Source of the DNA: Promerops cafer
Taxonomy: Eukaryota; Chordata; Aves; Passeriformes; Nectariniidae
Reading direction: 5' to 3'
NCBI GenBank assembly: GCA_013398275.1
Contig: VZSE01006621.1
Location: 512,332-576,331 of the forward strand
Length of the DNA: 64,000 bases
Positions 24,113-34,477 of the stretch are shown piece by piece; position 1 is the stretch's first letter; each line of letters starts with the position of its first letter. Both the position numbers and the translations under genes were made by a program. A model generated the notes under the pieces. That model was not told where the DNA came from and ran no database searches. It was given only the letters and a program-made list of their open reading frames with translations.

Positions 24113-26707
24113 ACATTGCTACTCCCTTTCACAACAAGATGTTGCTATGCACATGATTTTGAGTAAATATCTTTATGAAAATACATTTGAAAAAAAAAAT
24201 CTATTTGGGTTCATTTTTTACTAACAGTTTTTAAAAAAATATAACCTACTGGATTCAGTGGCAGGGGAGCTTGAGAAACAAGTACATGTAGAGATATGCT
24301 AGAGAGTTAAATTCCAGTCATAGAGCATCCACTCCTCATCTATATGTGATTCAGGAAAAAGCTGGACCCATGGTCACCCTATAACTCTTAATTTCTATGA
24401 AAAGAAATCTGGGCACAGGTCACAAACTGGAATAGTTTTCAAGAAGTGTCTGTTAAGAATAATGAGACTCCACTGTCCCTGCATATACTTTGTATACTCA
24501 AGCAGACAAATACAAGAATACAAAGGTAGTCTGAAACTACTGGTCAGTTAAAATGACAAAGCGTATGAGAGAAATTATGATGTTAAAAATTTACTCCTCT
24601 TGGCCTCTTCCAGCTGGAAAAACTGTTAGGCAATACTGGAAGATATTTTTTATTTTATTTTTACCTTCTTTTTAATGTTTTTCAGAAAGTTTGAAGCAAC
24701 AGGTAAAGCAGAACATCCTACAAAAGAAGCTATTCAACAAAATATTTAAGAACTTGCCAAATGCAGCTATTCAGTCTATTCTCTGTAGGCAGACACCACA
24801 TCATTTTCTGGGGTTTATATTATTTCTTCCACATGAACTTTCCCCATTTTCTCCAAGGACTGCTAAGACTCAGATTAGGTTTTAACTGTGGACTTCAATT
24901 TCAAGGCAGGCATTTTTGAGAAGGAAAGTGGTGAAAGAGAGTGTTATACTATGTCATTTCTAGAATAAACCTTTTCAGAGAGGAAAAAATGCAGCATATC
25001 ACTGGTGTGATTTGATCTTCGTTGTACAAATGGGCAGCTGGTGTCAGAGTGTATTTCTGACTGACAGTGTCGAACTTTTTGGCATATTTTTTTTTCCTTT
25101 ATGGCAACAGTGTAAAGCTAGAATGATTACTGTTCCAGAGTGTGCGGTGGGAAGCTGAACAAAGGAGAGGAGAGTTAGAACAAGGAACTGGAGCTGGCAG
25201 ATAGAGAAATTTCTGTAAGGAACAGTGAACACAAGTCAAACCTCAGAGATCATAGGAAAGAGCCTTCTGACAAAGTAAAGAAAACAGTGTCTGCTGCGAC
25301 AGCAAAGTAATTTCTTGGCTGAAACTGAGGCAAGAAGTGGGATGCAACAATGCAGTAAGCAGGGGCAGATTGCTTATAATGCTTTTTATAGTCTTACACA
25401 GCCACTTCAACTGTTCTTTATTTTAGAAAATAGTCTAGTGTTGAAAATTCAGCTTAAGAAGTATAGGCAGGTGTTCAGTGAGTTGTCAAGGTTACTGAAT
25501 TTGTTGCTAGGAGTTTGATGTTAGAGCTATGCTTTCCATCCTCTTAAGTTCTGGAGCTATTTGTGTGTTTGTCTCTCCAGCCAGTTGCCTTCATGGTAGC
25601 CCTCACCCTGGCACATGAAACAAAGGGCTATAATTTTGTCCAGCAGGGAAGTCCTTGGTCTGTCAGCCTATCGTGACAGGCAGCCGTTACAGAGCTGCAA
25701 ATAGAAAAGAAGACACTCAGTACTCACTTGAAAATGAGATAAAGATCACAGATCTTTATAATAGCAAAAAATTATGGTTTTTTAGCTACACTTTGGAGGA
25801 AAAATTACTTCCAAATTATTCTTAATTAGGAGTACAATCACCTAAGGAAAGCCTGCAACATCATTTGACAGAGGATGAACAACTATTGCATGGATCAAAA
25901 GTTATCAGGGAAAAAACACAAGAGAGAGAAATAATTCATCTTTGTAATCTGCTTTCAGCAACTCAACTGGAGTGGTAAATGTTTACACTAGAATAACACT
26001 GTGGCAAATGGAAATCCTGCTTTTATGAATTCTGATGTATTCCCAGAGACTGTGCAAATTATACTCCTGTCATTAGAGCTCAAATTTTAGCAAGCTTTTT
26101 TCAGACTTCCTTTTTCTTTTTTTTCTCCTTCATTTTTTCTTTTATCTCTTTTTTATCTTTCTTCCACCTACATTTCCCTCCCACCCCTGAAGTCTTCTTT
26201 GAGCTTTAACATAAAATGAAATTGAGTAAAGGAACTCAATGCAAAGCCTTTCTTTAATCTCTTTGTAGCTGTTACAACCTGCTACAAGTTTAAAGTGAAA
26301 AATTCAAATCTATGGTGAAGGACTGCGAAACTTCTTACATTTACAGGTTGCATCAAATTCTGCCACTGAATCCCACCATCATCATCAATCTGTGTTACTT
26401 AAGATCTGATCTCTGGTATTCACAAGGCTTTCATTACAGACAAGTTTTGGATAATGAACAAAATCTATTGGTATTCTTCACATGTATTCCTCAAATTTTG
26501 TTGACACTTTTTAAAAGTATGTGTATGCTTAGCTGTTACCTCCCATACCATCACCAGCAAAATCTGTAATGCTGCAAGTCACTTATTTCTGACCTCAAAT
26601 TTTCAACAGCTCTTGTGTCTGGTAATGAGCTAAATTCAAGGGGAACATCTCTTAACCACTCCTGGTAACTTGTCACACTGCCTACTTGCTGCAGTCTTGA
26701 ATCATTC
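24113..26707. other. Unique AT-rich DNA, no gene seen
   Basis: No recognisable element. A pyrimidine-rich patch lies at about 26107-26185. The small open frames are unsupported. Confidence 0.5.
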
Positions 26708-27683
26708 TGTGAGAAGCTGCAAGAAGCTTCTTCCCCCATGTCAGACAGGGCCAATGCCTGTTGGCTTCAGGACAGGCCTACTACTGGCCAAGGCTGAGAC
26801 AATCAGGAATGATAGTAATACCTCTGTGGTAACATATTTAAGAAGGAGAAAAAGATATTGTGAAGTTTTAGTTGTGGTCAGAGTAGAGCAGATTGTAATA
26901 TGTGAGAAAAACAGCTCTGCAGACATCAAGGTCAGTGAAAAAGGAGGGGGAGTAGGTGCTCCAGGCACTGGAAATGAGATTCCTCTGAAGCCTGTGGTGA
27001 AGACCATGGTGAAGCAGCTGTGCCCCTGCAGCCCATGGAGGAGACCCATGCTGGAGCAGTTGGATTCCCAAAGGAGGCAGTGAACCTGTGAGAAGCCCAT
27101 GCTGGAGAAGGCTCTTGTCAGGGACCTGAAGACCTGTGGAGAGAGGAGCCCACAGTAGAGCAAATTTCCTGGCAGGTCTTGTGACCCTGTGGGGGACCCA
27201 TCCTGGAGCAGGCTGTGCCTGAAAGGCTGCACCCTGTGGAAAAGTGAACTATGCTGGCAGTTTGGGGAGAGCTGCTGGCCATGGGATGGACTCATGTTGG
27301 AAAAGTTTGCGGAGCACTGTGTGCCATGGGAAGAGCCCTGCAGTGGAGCAGTGGCAGGAGCAATGTGTGATGAAACGATTATAATCTCCATTCCTATCGC
27401 TGTGGGGGAAGAAGATAGAGCCTGGGTAAGAGAGCAGGATAGGGGAAAGTTACTTTTAAGAATTATTTTATTTCTCATTATCCTTCTCTGCTTTTGGTTA
27501 GTAATAAATTCACTTAATTTTCTCAATTTGAATACCATTATGGTATTTGGTGTGTGACCTTTCCTGGTCTTTATCTCAACTCATGAATGTTTGTTATAAT
27601 TTTCTTCCCTGTCCATCTGAGAAGAGGAATGATAGAGAGGTTTTGGCGGGTGACTGGCATCCAGCAAGGCTCAATCCACTACA
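26708..27683 (+). mobile_element. Solo LTR of an ERVL-like endogenous retrovirus
   Basis: A block of about 976 bp starting TG and ending CA. The layout is that of an avian class III LTR: 'ggccaaggctgagacaatca' and a TATTTAAG box (about 26835-26842), a G-rich central part with degenerate repeats of 'cccatgctggagcag' (27030-27300), an AATAAA signal at 27503-27508 ('ggttagtaataaattcactt'), and a U5 ending with 'ggtgactggcatccagcaag' and 'gctcaatccactaca'. I recognise this U5 from avian ERVL LTRs. No primer-binding site or gag/pol sequence follows, so it is a solo LTR. Bases flanking the ends (cattc / gaggg) do not form a target-site duplication, so the edges may be off by a few bases or mutated. 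It could in principle still act as a promoter or poly(A) site; nothing here shows that it does. Confidence 0.82.
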
Positions 27684-28124
27684 GAGGGTATGATCATCTA
27701 CATCCTGAGGGAATGACAGATATGAAGTTTAGTTCTAGCTAACAAGAATTCCTTTCATAAAGAATGATTGCCTTTTCTACTTGCAGGTGTGTAAGACTTT
27801 GATTGATACCTCAGTTGTTTCAGTCGTTGGAAGAGAAGCAGCAAAATTATGTACACTGGAAGTGTATGGAGGTGTCCAGCTCCGTAGGGACAATTTTCAA
27901 GTTAGTTCAAGCTTCAGAATTAGATCAAGTTACTGACTATGCTGTCTGCTTCAGTTTTGAATCGATGCAACTGTGTGTAGGTATTCCACAACTTCTTTTC
28001 CAATACTTGGCTAACTATCATCGTTTAAAAAAATATCTCTTAATATCTGACTGCAGTTTCTCTTTCTGTAACTTGTATCTTTTGTTCTTTTGCATATACT
28101 TCCCATTAGACATTTGTAGGCAGT
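27684..28124. other. Unique DNA between LTR and CR1
   Basis: No transposon recognised. Contains the first part of a 112-codon open frame (27803-28141) with no recognisable domain. Confidence 0.45.
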
Positions 28125-28545
28125 GTAAGATCCCACCGTAACTTTCTCCACTTAAGTCTGAACAAACCCATTTGTGTCAACTTCTCATTATAAATGATGA
28201 CCTGCAGCTCCCTAAAGATCTGAGCCTCTTTCCTCAAGTTTGCTGGTGACTTTCTCATGGAGGCTGGGCCCCAAATGGGACACAGTGCTCCATATGGGTT
28301 CTCAAAAGCGCTGCATTGATTGGAATAACCACTTCGCTCAATCTGCTGTCTATGTTCTGATGGTACAGCCCAGTATGCAATTGGCCTTTGCTGCATGGGT
28401 ACATCCATACTTCTGTTCAGCTGGTTGTCCAGCAGGACTCCAATGCTATTTTCTGCAGAATGGTTTTTCTGCAGCTACCACCCCGACTGTACTGTTGCAT
28501 AGGTTTATTCCATTAACCCTGGGGGCACTGCAAGTGACTGACTAC
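28125..28545 (-). mobile_element. Old, strongly diverged CR1 LINE fragment
   Basis: Antisense CR1 landmarks in the right order: 'ttaagtctgaacaaacccat', 'ctgggccccaaatgggacac' plus 'agtgctccatatgggttctc' (the WAPH / HLEYC-equivalent region), 'tgcaattggcctttgctgca' (the KANGIL region) and 'cagcaggactccaatgct' followed by 'attttctgcag' (the AEKDLGVLVD region). The 3' terminal ~400 bp of CR1 are missing, so the fragment has lost both ends. Substitution density is much higher than in the copies at 11931 or 40674. Confidence 0.78.
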
Positions 28546-30340
28546 CAGCTATAGTTCAAACCAATGACCCTGCCCTTTGAGCCCAGGCCTTTCAGTCAAT
28601 TTTCCACATAGTTTACAGTTTTTCTCTGTGTCTTACAGTACTTCCATGCTGTTGCTAACTGAACAATTCATGGTTGCTAAGGAATGTGCTTCTCTCTGTG
28701 GGAAAGAGATTTATAATCACTTTTCTTTATTCTCTTTTATTACAGCAGCCTATTTGGTCACGCTGTTTTTCTCTTGACATCCTCTGAGCTGTACTTGTCC
28801 TTGTCTGCTTACCTTTGACAACAGGAGTTGGGACTTCATAAGAAAGAAAATGTGATTATTTTTCTCTCTCATCTTTTGTCACTATATAGAAAAATAACCT
28901 TTTTTCATAAAGCTGAAGATCCCCATCTCTAGTTCTGCGCTGTGTGGTACGAAGTTGGTGATCAGAGGTTCTATTGCCTACTGAGTTGAGTGATGTGGGT
29001 TGTTCCTTAAGCTAGGAAAAAAACCCAGGGATATTGGTCAGAGCTACTGCACTAGGAGTAAGGCTATGATGGTCAATTGTAGCTGAATGTATTTTAATTA
29101 AGTGAAGAAGTATGGTTTCTGATTGTGACAGTGTTCATGCAAACCTGGGGCCCCAATCTTGGACAGAAAGAGGTGGATCAAGAAAAATCAGTGATGCTTT
29201 GGACACATTGTAACCAGCATTACTGTTGGGTGATACTTACTTGTTATCACTCCAAATATGTTAAATTATCTCTTCATTTAAATTGAGCAGAGCCTGATGA
29301 ATTTGTCTTTATACTGAAAGTGCTTGAGCAGTAACTGAATTTTACAAGAAATAAAATCTTCACAAGGTCAACTCCTAGTCTCATAGGAATGATAATCAGC
29401 TATTTTGAATTCTTGTTCCATTTAGTTAAAATTCACCAAATGCATTTTCCATTCTGATACAAGAATTTGTTCTTGGTCCTTGTCTACTTGGAATTTCCAT
29501 GGGGTTTTTTTACACTACTGAAGAGAGATGGAAAGAGAATTTTCATGTGGTATAGAACTACCCAAAGTCCTTACGAGATATTTTGGAAGAAGGTATTCCT
29601 TAGCTCGGAGGGATTTATTAATTTTACGAGATCTAGCCATGGCCTCAGGGTGGGCATACTGGGACCCGACAGAGGATTGATGTAACTAGAGTGTTGCATG
29701 AACCCATTTTCATGGTGTAGGATGCACTTATATTCTCAGGGAAAGAGGAAAAACCCATAAAGCAGCAGTGAGATCTCAAAGCATCTTCCTTGCTTGTTTT
29801 ATTTGCTCCATTTGTCAAAGTCTTTCAAAGTGGAGAGTCTTTCAAAGAGGCTAATTAGAAGAGGTTCCAGTTTTCTTCTCTCACTAGAATCTAGCTATTG
29901 TTCTTGAAATCCCTGTCATGAAAAATATTAAATTCCATTTTATAAATCTGAAAGTATCTATTCTGCCATGGAAACCCTGTATTAGTCTGGAACTATATCC
30001 TTTTACCAGCTGGTAAATTTATCCTTACCAGCTGGTAAATTTCCTTGCTGTATGGACAGGATGTCCTGCCAGCTCTACCTTTCATCAGAATCTATTTTCC
30101 TAAAAGGAGGATGAATTTTCCTGAAACTCAGTAATGACACAGTCAAGAACAATAGATTGATACTGTTTCTCTTTCCTACTTACAGAACTGTGCAGCTCAT
30201 TATGATTTTGGTAGCTTTATAAGTATTTTTGAATTCTGCTATTAATTATAAAATGGCAGAGGGTTTGGAGGTGAGACACCTGACTTCAAAAAGGCATAAG
30301 GAAAACGTAGTTCAAATTGTATACTATATTTATTCTATAT
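28546..30340. other. Unique AT-rich DNA with a tandem palindrome
   Basis: No gene or transposon recognised. At 30002-30038 there are two copies of a CAGCTG-centred palindrome (annotated separately). Confidence 0.5.
30002..30038. repeat. Two palindromic CAGCTG sites, 22 bp apart
   Basis: TTTACCAGCTGGTAAA (30002-30017) is a perfect 16-bp palindrome. TTACCAGCTGGTAA (30025-30038) is a second, 14-bp copy. The CAGCTG cores are at 30007-30012 and 30029-30034, exactly 22 bp apart, which is about two helical turns. The spacing and the shared right flank (GGTAAATTT) show a two-copy tandem duplication. CAGCTG is the E-box variant bound by some bHLH proteins (known family fact); regulatory use here is inference only. 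Confidence 0.8.
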
Positions 30341-30427
30341 GAAAAAAGAAAAAAAGAAAAAGAAAAAGAAAAAGAAAAAGAAAAAGAAAAAGAAAAAGAA
30401 AAAGAAAAAGAAAAAGAAAAAGAAAAC
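30341..30427. repeat. (AAAAG)n microsatellite
   Basis: About 16 tandem copies of AAAAG, nearly perfect after an irregular start (GAAAAAAGAAAAAAAG). It is the complement of the repeat at 6449-6543. Confidence 0.97.
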
Positions 30428-30869
30428 AAAATTCAAAAGAATTCCCACAAATAACCGGAAACAGAAACATGAACTACTAAACTCAACAGACTAATATTGG
30501 TGAGAATGAGAGGAAATCTAACAAAAGGGGGACATAAATATAAAAATGGAAACATGAAGTTTTCATCTGATAATTATTCAGAAATCATTCAGTTGACCCC
30601 TCAAAAAAAGAATTTTTTTAACAGACAGAAGAAAAATCTGATCTGAATTTAGTGGTGGCCATATTTTGAGTAGGAGGATGGACTAGATAGAAACTTTCAA
30701 TCTGAATTATTCTGCAATTCCATGACTTGTGGTATTTGTAAATATTCAAACAAAAGATGAATCCCAGTTACATGGGTAATCATTAACCTGAAAGGTCAAG
30801 TAATACTATAATCAGAACATATTTCAGAGTAAGAAGGCAAATTACTGTAGACAGGAATAGGAATGATGC

Positions 30870-31650
30870 GATTTCATATCTTTTTGCCCTTGGGAGGGAT
30901 CTGTACTTTACCAACATCTACCTTCTGACCTCACTAAAAAGCTCATTGCATTCCAGGAATAATGTAAAGATCATGGCTATGTGCTTAGTCAAATGGATAA
31001 TGCAGTGGAAGCATCAAGTTACCTTGCTGAAACAGGAGGCATAAAATCCATTTTAGTAAAAAGGCAGAAAAGAAATTCACTCTGCTTTATCATTGGCAGT
31101 GTCAACAGATGGTATAAAATTACCACCTTATGTGTTCTTGATACATAAAACAATGCCAAAGGAACAGCTGCCTACTGGAATAGTTGTCAAGTGTCAAACC
31201 CAGGATGAATGTCTACAAATTTAGTGAAGGATTGCCTGAATGTCATTTGGAGTAGGATACGTCTGCTACTAAGAGAAACAGGAATGCTTGTCCTAGAAGC
31301 ATTCAAAGATTATCTGCTGTCAACAGTGAAGATTGCTGCTAGAGAAGGTAACTCTGATCTTGTCACACGAGGAGGAAAGATGCTATAGCTACAAATCCTT
31401 TATACAATAGACCATTCCGTTTTTATAGTCAAAATGGATTCTGGCATCAGGTCATGCTTTAACCCCTTCAAGGGAAATGAAAGCACCTTGTGCCAAACAG
31501 TTTTGTCATTGGATGTAAAGGAAGAGATAAGACAAAGTTATAGCAAAAGAGGTTAAGAAAAGCTTTTTTTCAAATCTCATAGATGGAACTGAAGATAACT
31601 TTCATGAATTAGAAGAAGGAATAGAGAATGATGAAGACATCGGAATTGAC
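30870..31650 (+). mobile_element. Decayed pogo/Tigger-type DDE transposase relic
   Basis: Five stretches in order match the DDE domain of pogo/Tigger transposases (family of TIGD, JRK, POGK and CENP-B). YQHLPSDLTKKLIAFQE lies in the frame starting 30870. VLSQMDNAVEAS is at 30981. After a frameshift come STDGIKLPPY and KTMPKEQLPTGIVVKCQ, from 31097. Back in the first frame, NLVKDCLNVIWSR (31218) and ETGMLVLEAFKDYL, then VKIAAREGNSDLV. A third frame gives SGHALTPSREMKAP and SNLIDGTEDN (about 31447-31600). The first catalytic Asp (usual N-x-D-E-T-P) is Val (31005-31007), and the second (usual M-L-V-L-D-x-F) is Glu (31296-31298). At least three frameshifts and several stops make it a pseudogene. 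The N-terminal DNA-binding domains and inverted termini were not found. Whether it is an old mobile copy or a lost domesticated gene cannot be told from here. Confidence 0.82.
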
Positions 31651-32377
31651 AAAAAAACTTGAAGATTGTAATCACAACATGGGGGATAGTGAAGAGATGT
31701 GGTAAGTAAAACCTCAAAGGCAATAGCAGTAAAATATGAGAGAAGAAATAGACTGACTTCATGGCCGATCATTAATGAAAAGTTGCTTTCTGTTAGTTCA
31801 GAGTAACAGATAGCTAATAAAACCTTTTTGTTCAATACCATTTTTTTCAGGAGTTGATAGAGCTAGCACAGTGAGCTTTATGTAGTACTACACTATAGCA
31901 GTGTTTTGGGCCACTAGAATGCAACGTGACAAATTTTGTGCTAGCATTTCTAGAACCAAATTCATTATCTCATTACATGAAGGCTCCACATCGTGAAAGA
32001 TGTATACTCTCTAACATTTATCCTTTAATTTTTATAAATCTTTTAGGAAACATGTACATAAGATTGTCTAATAATTTTTTTTTTTCTCGTAACTACATTA
32101 TTTAACGTTTGGCAGATAACTTTGTTTCTGTGTAAACTAATGTATAATGTAAACCAATGGAATCCTGCCCAAACGTTAGAGCTCTCTCATGCTGACATAA
32201 AATATAAACTGTGTGGCACTGTGGAAATAAACTCTTAACATACCTCTTCAATTTATTTTTTTTTAATTTTTTTTCATTTTCTTATGTTCTTATTATATAA
32301 TCAGACTCCAATATGACTCAATAAATACAGTTCCAATTGTTCTGAATTTACAAAACAATATCCTTAGAATAATATAA
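31651..32377. other. Unique AT-rich DNA, possible transposon flank
   Basis: The 3' side of the transposase relic should lie here, but I do not see a recognisable inverted terminal repeat. T-run near 32071-32086. No gene. Confidence 0.45.
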
Positions 32378-32905
32378 TCATAGAATGGCTTGGGTTTAAA
32401 GAAACCTTAAAGATTGTCTAATTCCAATCCCCCTGCCATGAACAGGAATACCTCCCACTAGCCCAGGCTGCTCACAGGCCCATCCAACCTGGTCTTGACC
32501 TCTCCCAGGGTCAAGGAATTCACAACTTCTCTTGGAAATCTATTCCAGTGCCTCACCACCCTCACAGCAAAGAGTTTCATCCTAATACCAAATTAAAACC
32601 TACGCTCCTTCAGTTTAAAACTATTGTCTAGTCACTAAATGCTCTTGTAAAAAGTTCCTCTCTTTTTTTACTGGAAGGTGCTGTAAGAACTTGTTAGAGC
32701 CTTCTTTTCTCCAGACTGAACACCCCCAACACTCTCAGCCTGTCTGCATAGGAGAGGTGTTTCAGTCCTCTGATCATCTCTGCCAGCCTCCTATGACTCT
32801 CTTCAACAGCTCTGTGTTTTGCTTCTGTTAGGAACCCCAGAGCTTGATATAATCCAGGTAGGTTGTCACAAGAGCAGGGTAGAGGGAGAGCATCCCTTAA
32901 ATTAA
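32378..32905 (-). mobile_element. CR1 LINE, well-preserved 3' end copy
   Basis: The plus strand opens with 'taatcatagaatggcttggg' and 'aaccttaaagattgtctaat', then 'aatccccctgccatgaacag', 'gaatacctcccactagccca', 'ggctgctcacaggcccatcc' and 'aacctggtcttgacctctcc'. This is the typical reverse complement of the first avian CR1 3'-end type. It continues through 'ccagactgaacacccccaac' and 'ctctcagcctgtctgcat' to a 5' truncation at about 32895-32905. A perfect 21-bp tandem duplication lies exactly at that truncation point. ORF2 remnants are not open. Confidence 0.95.
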
Positions 32906-32934
32906 AATCAACTTCCCTTAAATTAAAATCAACT
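32893..32934. repeat. Perfect 21-bp tandem duplication at CR1 junction
   Basis: Two identical consecutive 21-bp copies (32893-32913 and 32914-32934), each containing TTAAATTAAAATCAACT. They sit at the 5'-truncation point of the minus-strand CR1. Could be filler or slippage at the integration junction, or an unrelated micro-duplication. Confidence 0.9.
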
Positions 32935-34432
32935 CCCCAACAGTAAAATATAATTTTTATTACTGTAATTATGAGCTAATTGCGTGACAGTCTTGATTTA
33001 TCTGTTATTTGCAGGATTTCAGGATTTGCATTTTTTTCTATAAATAGTTTTCTCAAGTTCCTTTCATGTGAACTTTTCCAGTGCTAGTTTTGAGACTCTG
33101 TATGCACCTCTTTGTTTCATCTTCCAAATTAAATGCTTATTTGAGACACTTCATTTGAACTGTTTGGTTTTCTTTTTATTCTCAGTTGTTTCAGTTAAAA
33201 AATTAATCATGCAGTCATAACTAGGAAATCTTCTCTGGCAGCACTGTTTTCATTTGTGCTCGAGTGTGGTGACAGAGGGTAGATTAATTTAAAATGAAAA
33301 AGGCAAACAAGCAAATTGCAGTTTTCTAACGCACAGCAGAAGCATGGTGTAATAGAGGGTGAGACAAAGAGAGAATGCTTAGGAGAAACCGTAAGCTATA
33401 ATCATTATGTTTATAGAAAGTTTTGCTCTGTCAAGGCAGAGCATAGCATTCACTGAAATGAAAAGACCTTATTTTAGTATAGGTGATGTGAATATTTCAT
33501 CTGTAGTTGTTATTCAAATAAGAATATATATTTACTAAAAAAAGGGAAAGAGAGAAGAATTTTGTCAAAAGAGAAAACTGTTTTGATAATAAAGACTTGC
33601 TGCTTGTGGGATAACAGCTATGATTAAAGTTCAATATGTTCTAAACAGCCTGGGAAGACATGGCTTCCTCACATTATTTTAATGTGGTTTGATTTGTGGT
33701 TATTTTTGTTGTTTTGTTGGGGGATGTTTTCATGTTGCATTAAAAACCCAGGGAGAAGGAAAAAAAATTAACTTAGAGAGCAGCTTTTGAATTGGATTAA
33801 TTTGTCAGTTGTCATAATTTTCTCCTATGTTCATCTCCCCTTGTTCTAACAGCCAGTCTTTACCTGATTAAAACCAGCAACCCTCCAGCTATATTTTCAT
33901 TTTGTTATGTATCCTTCCCTGTGTTTATGCAAAACAGCTTTTGTTTTACTTTATTTAAATAAGAAACTGATTATATTCTGAGAGATGTGGGATCATTTTT
34001 TTCTGTACTGATTGACCTGTCTGTAAGACAACAACCTAATAATGCTATCAGATGTGTTATCACTCTTTTAATTCAGATGGAGAAGCACATATTAAAGCTA
34101 TTAGCTCATATACTGAGAGGCATTCATGAGGACTGTGGTCAGCTTTTGCAGAAACTCAGTTCTGTTTTTTACTGAGTATTATTTCATAGACTCAAGTAAG
34201 GCATGGGATTTGGTGACAGTTCTATGGATGGTTGGAATGTCAGAATGTCCAGTCAGTCTTCTCTGGATATTTTCTCACTAAATTTAACATTCCAAAATCC
34301 TCAGGTCTGAAAAGAAGAAAATAAATTAAGGCATACATATTATTCGATCAACAGATTTTGTGTTCTGCACCAAATAGCAGCAATCATGTGCAAGACTACT
34401 TTATAGGGGCCATAAGCAGCCCTGATGACTGA
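32935..34432. other. Unique AT-rich DNA, no gene seen
   Basis: No transposon recognised. A 62-codon open frame at 33987-34175 has no recognisable domain. Confidence 0.5.
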
Positions 34433-34475
34433 TTTGATATGATGTGATATGATTGTATGATATGATGTGAGATGA
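34433..34475. repeat. Imperfect TGATATGATG tandem repeat
   Basis: About four degenerate copies of a ~10-bp TGATATGATG/TGTGATATGA unit. It directly abuts the CR1 fragment on its right. Confidence 0.8.
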
Positions 34476-34477
34476 GT

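Noticed and set aside
24676..24699. 17-bp microexon (TTTTTCAG ... CAGGTAAAG)
   Set aside because: Acceptor and donor motifs this short and close are expected by chance in AT-rich DNA; no coding context.
27787..27940. Acceptor-like CTTGCAG followed by ~45 open codons
   Set aside because: No homology recognised, stop soon after, and no good donor; too weak to annotate as an exon.
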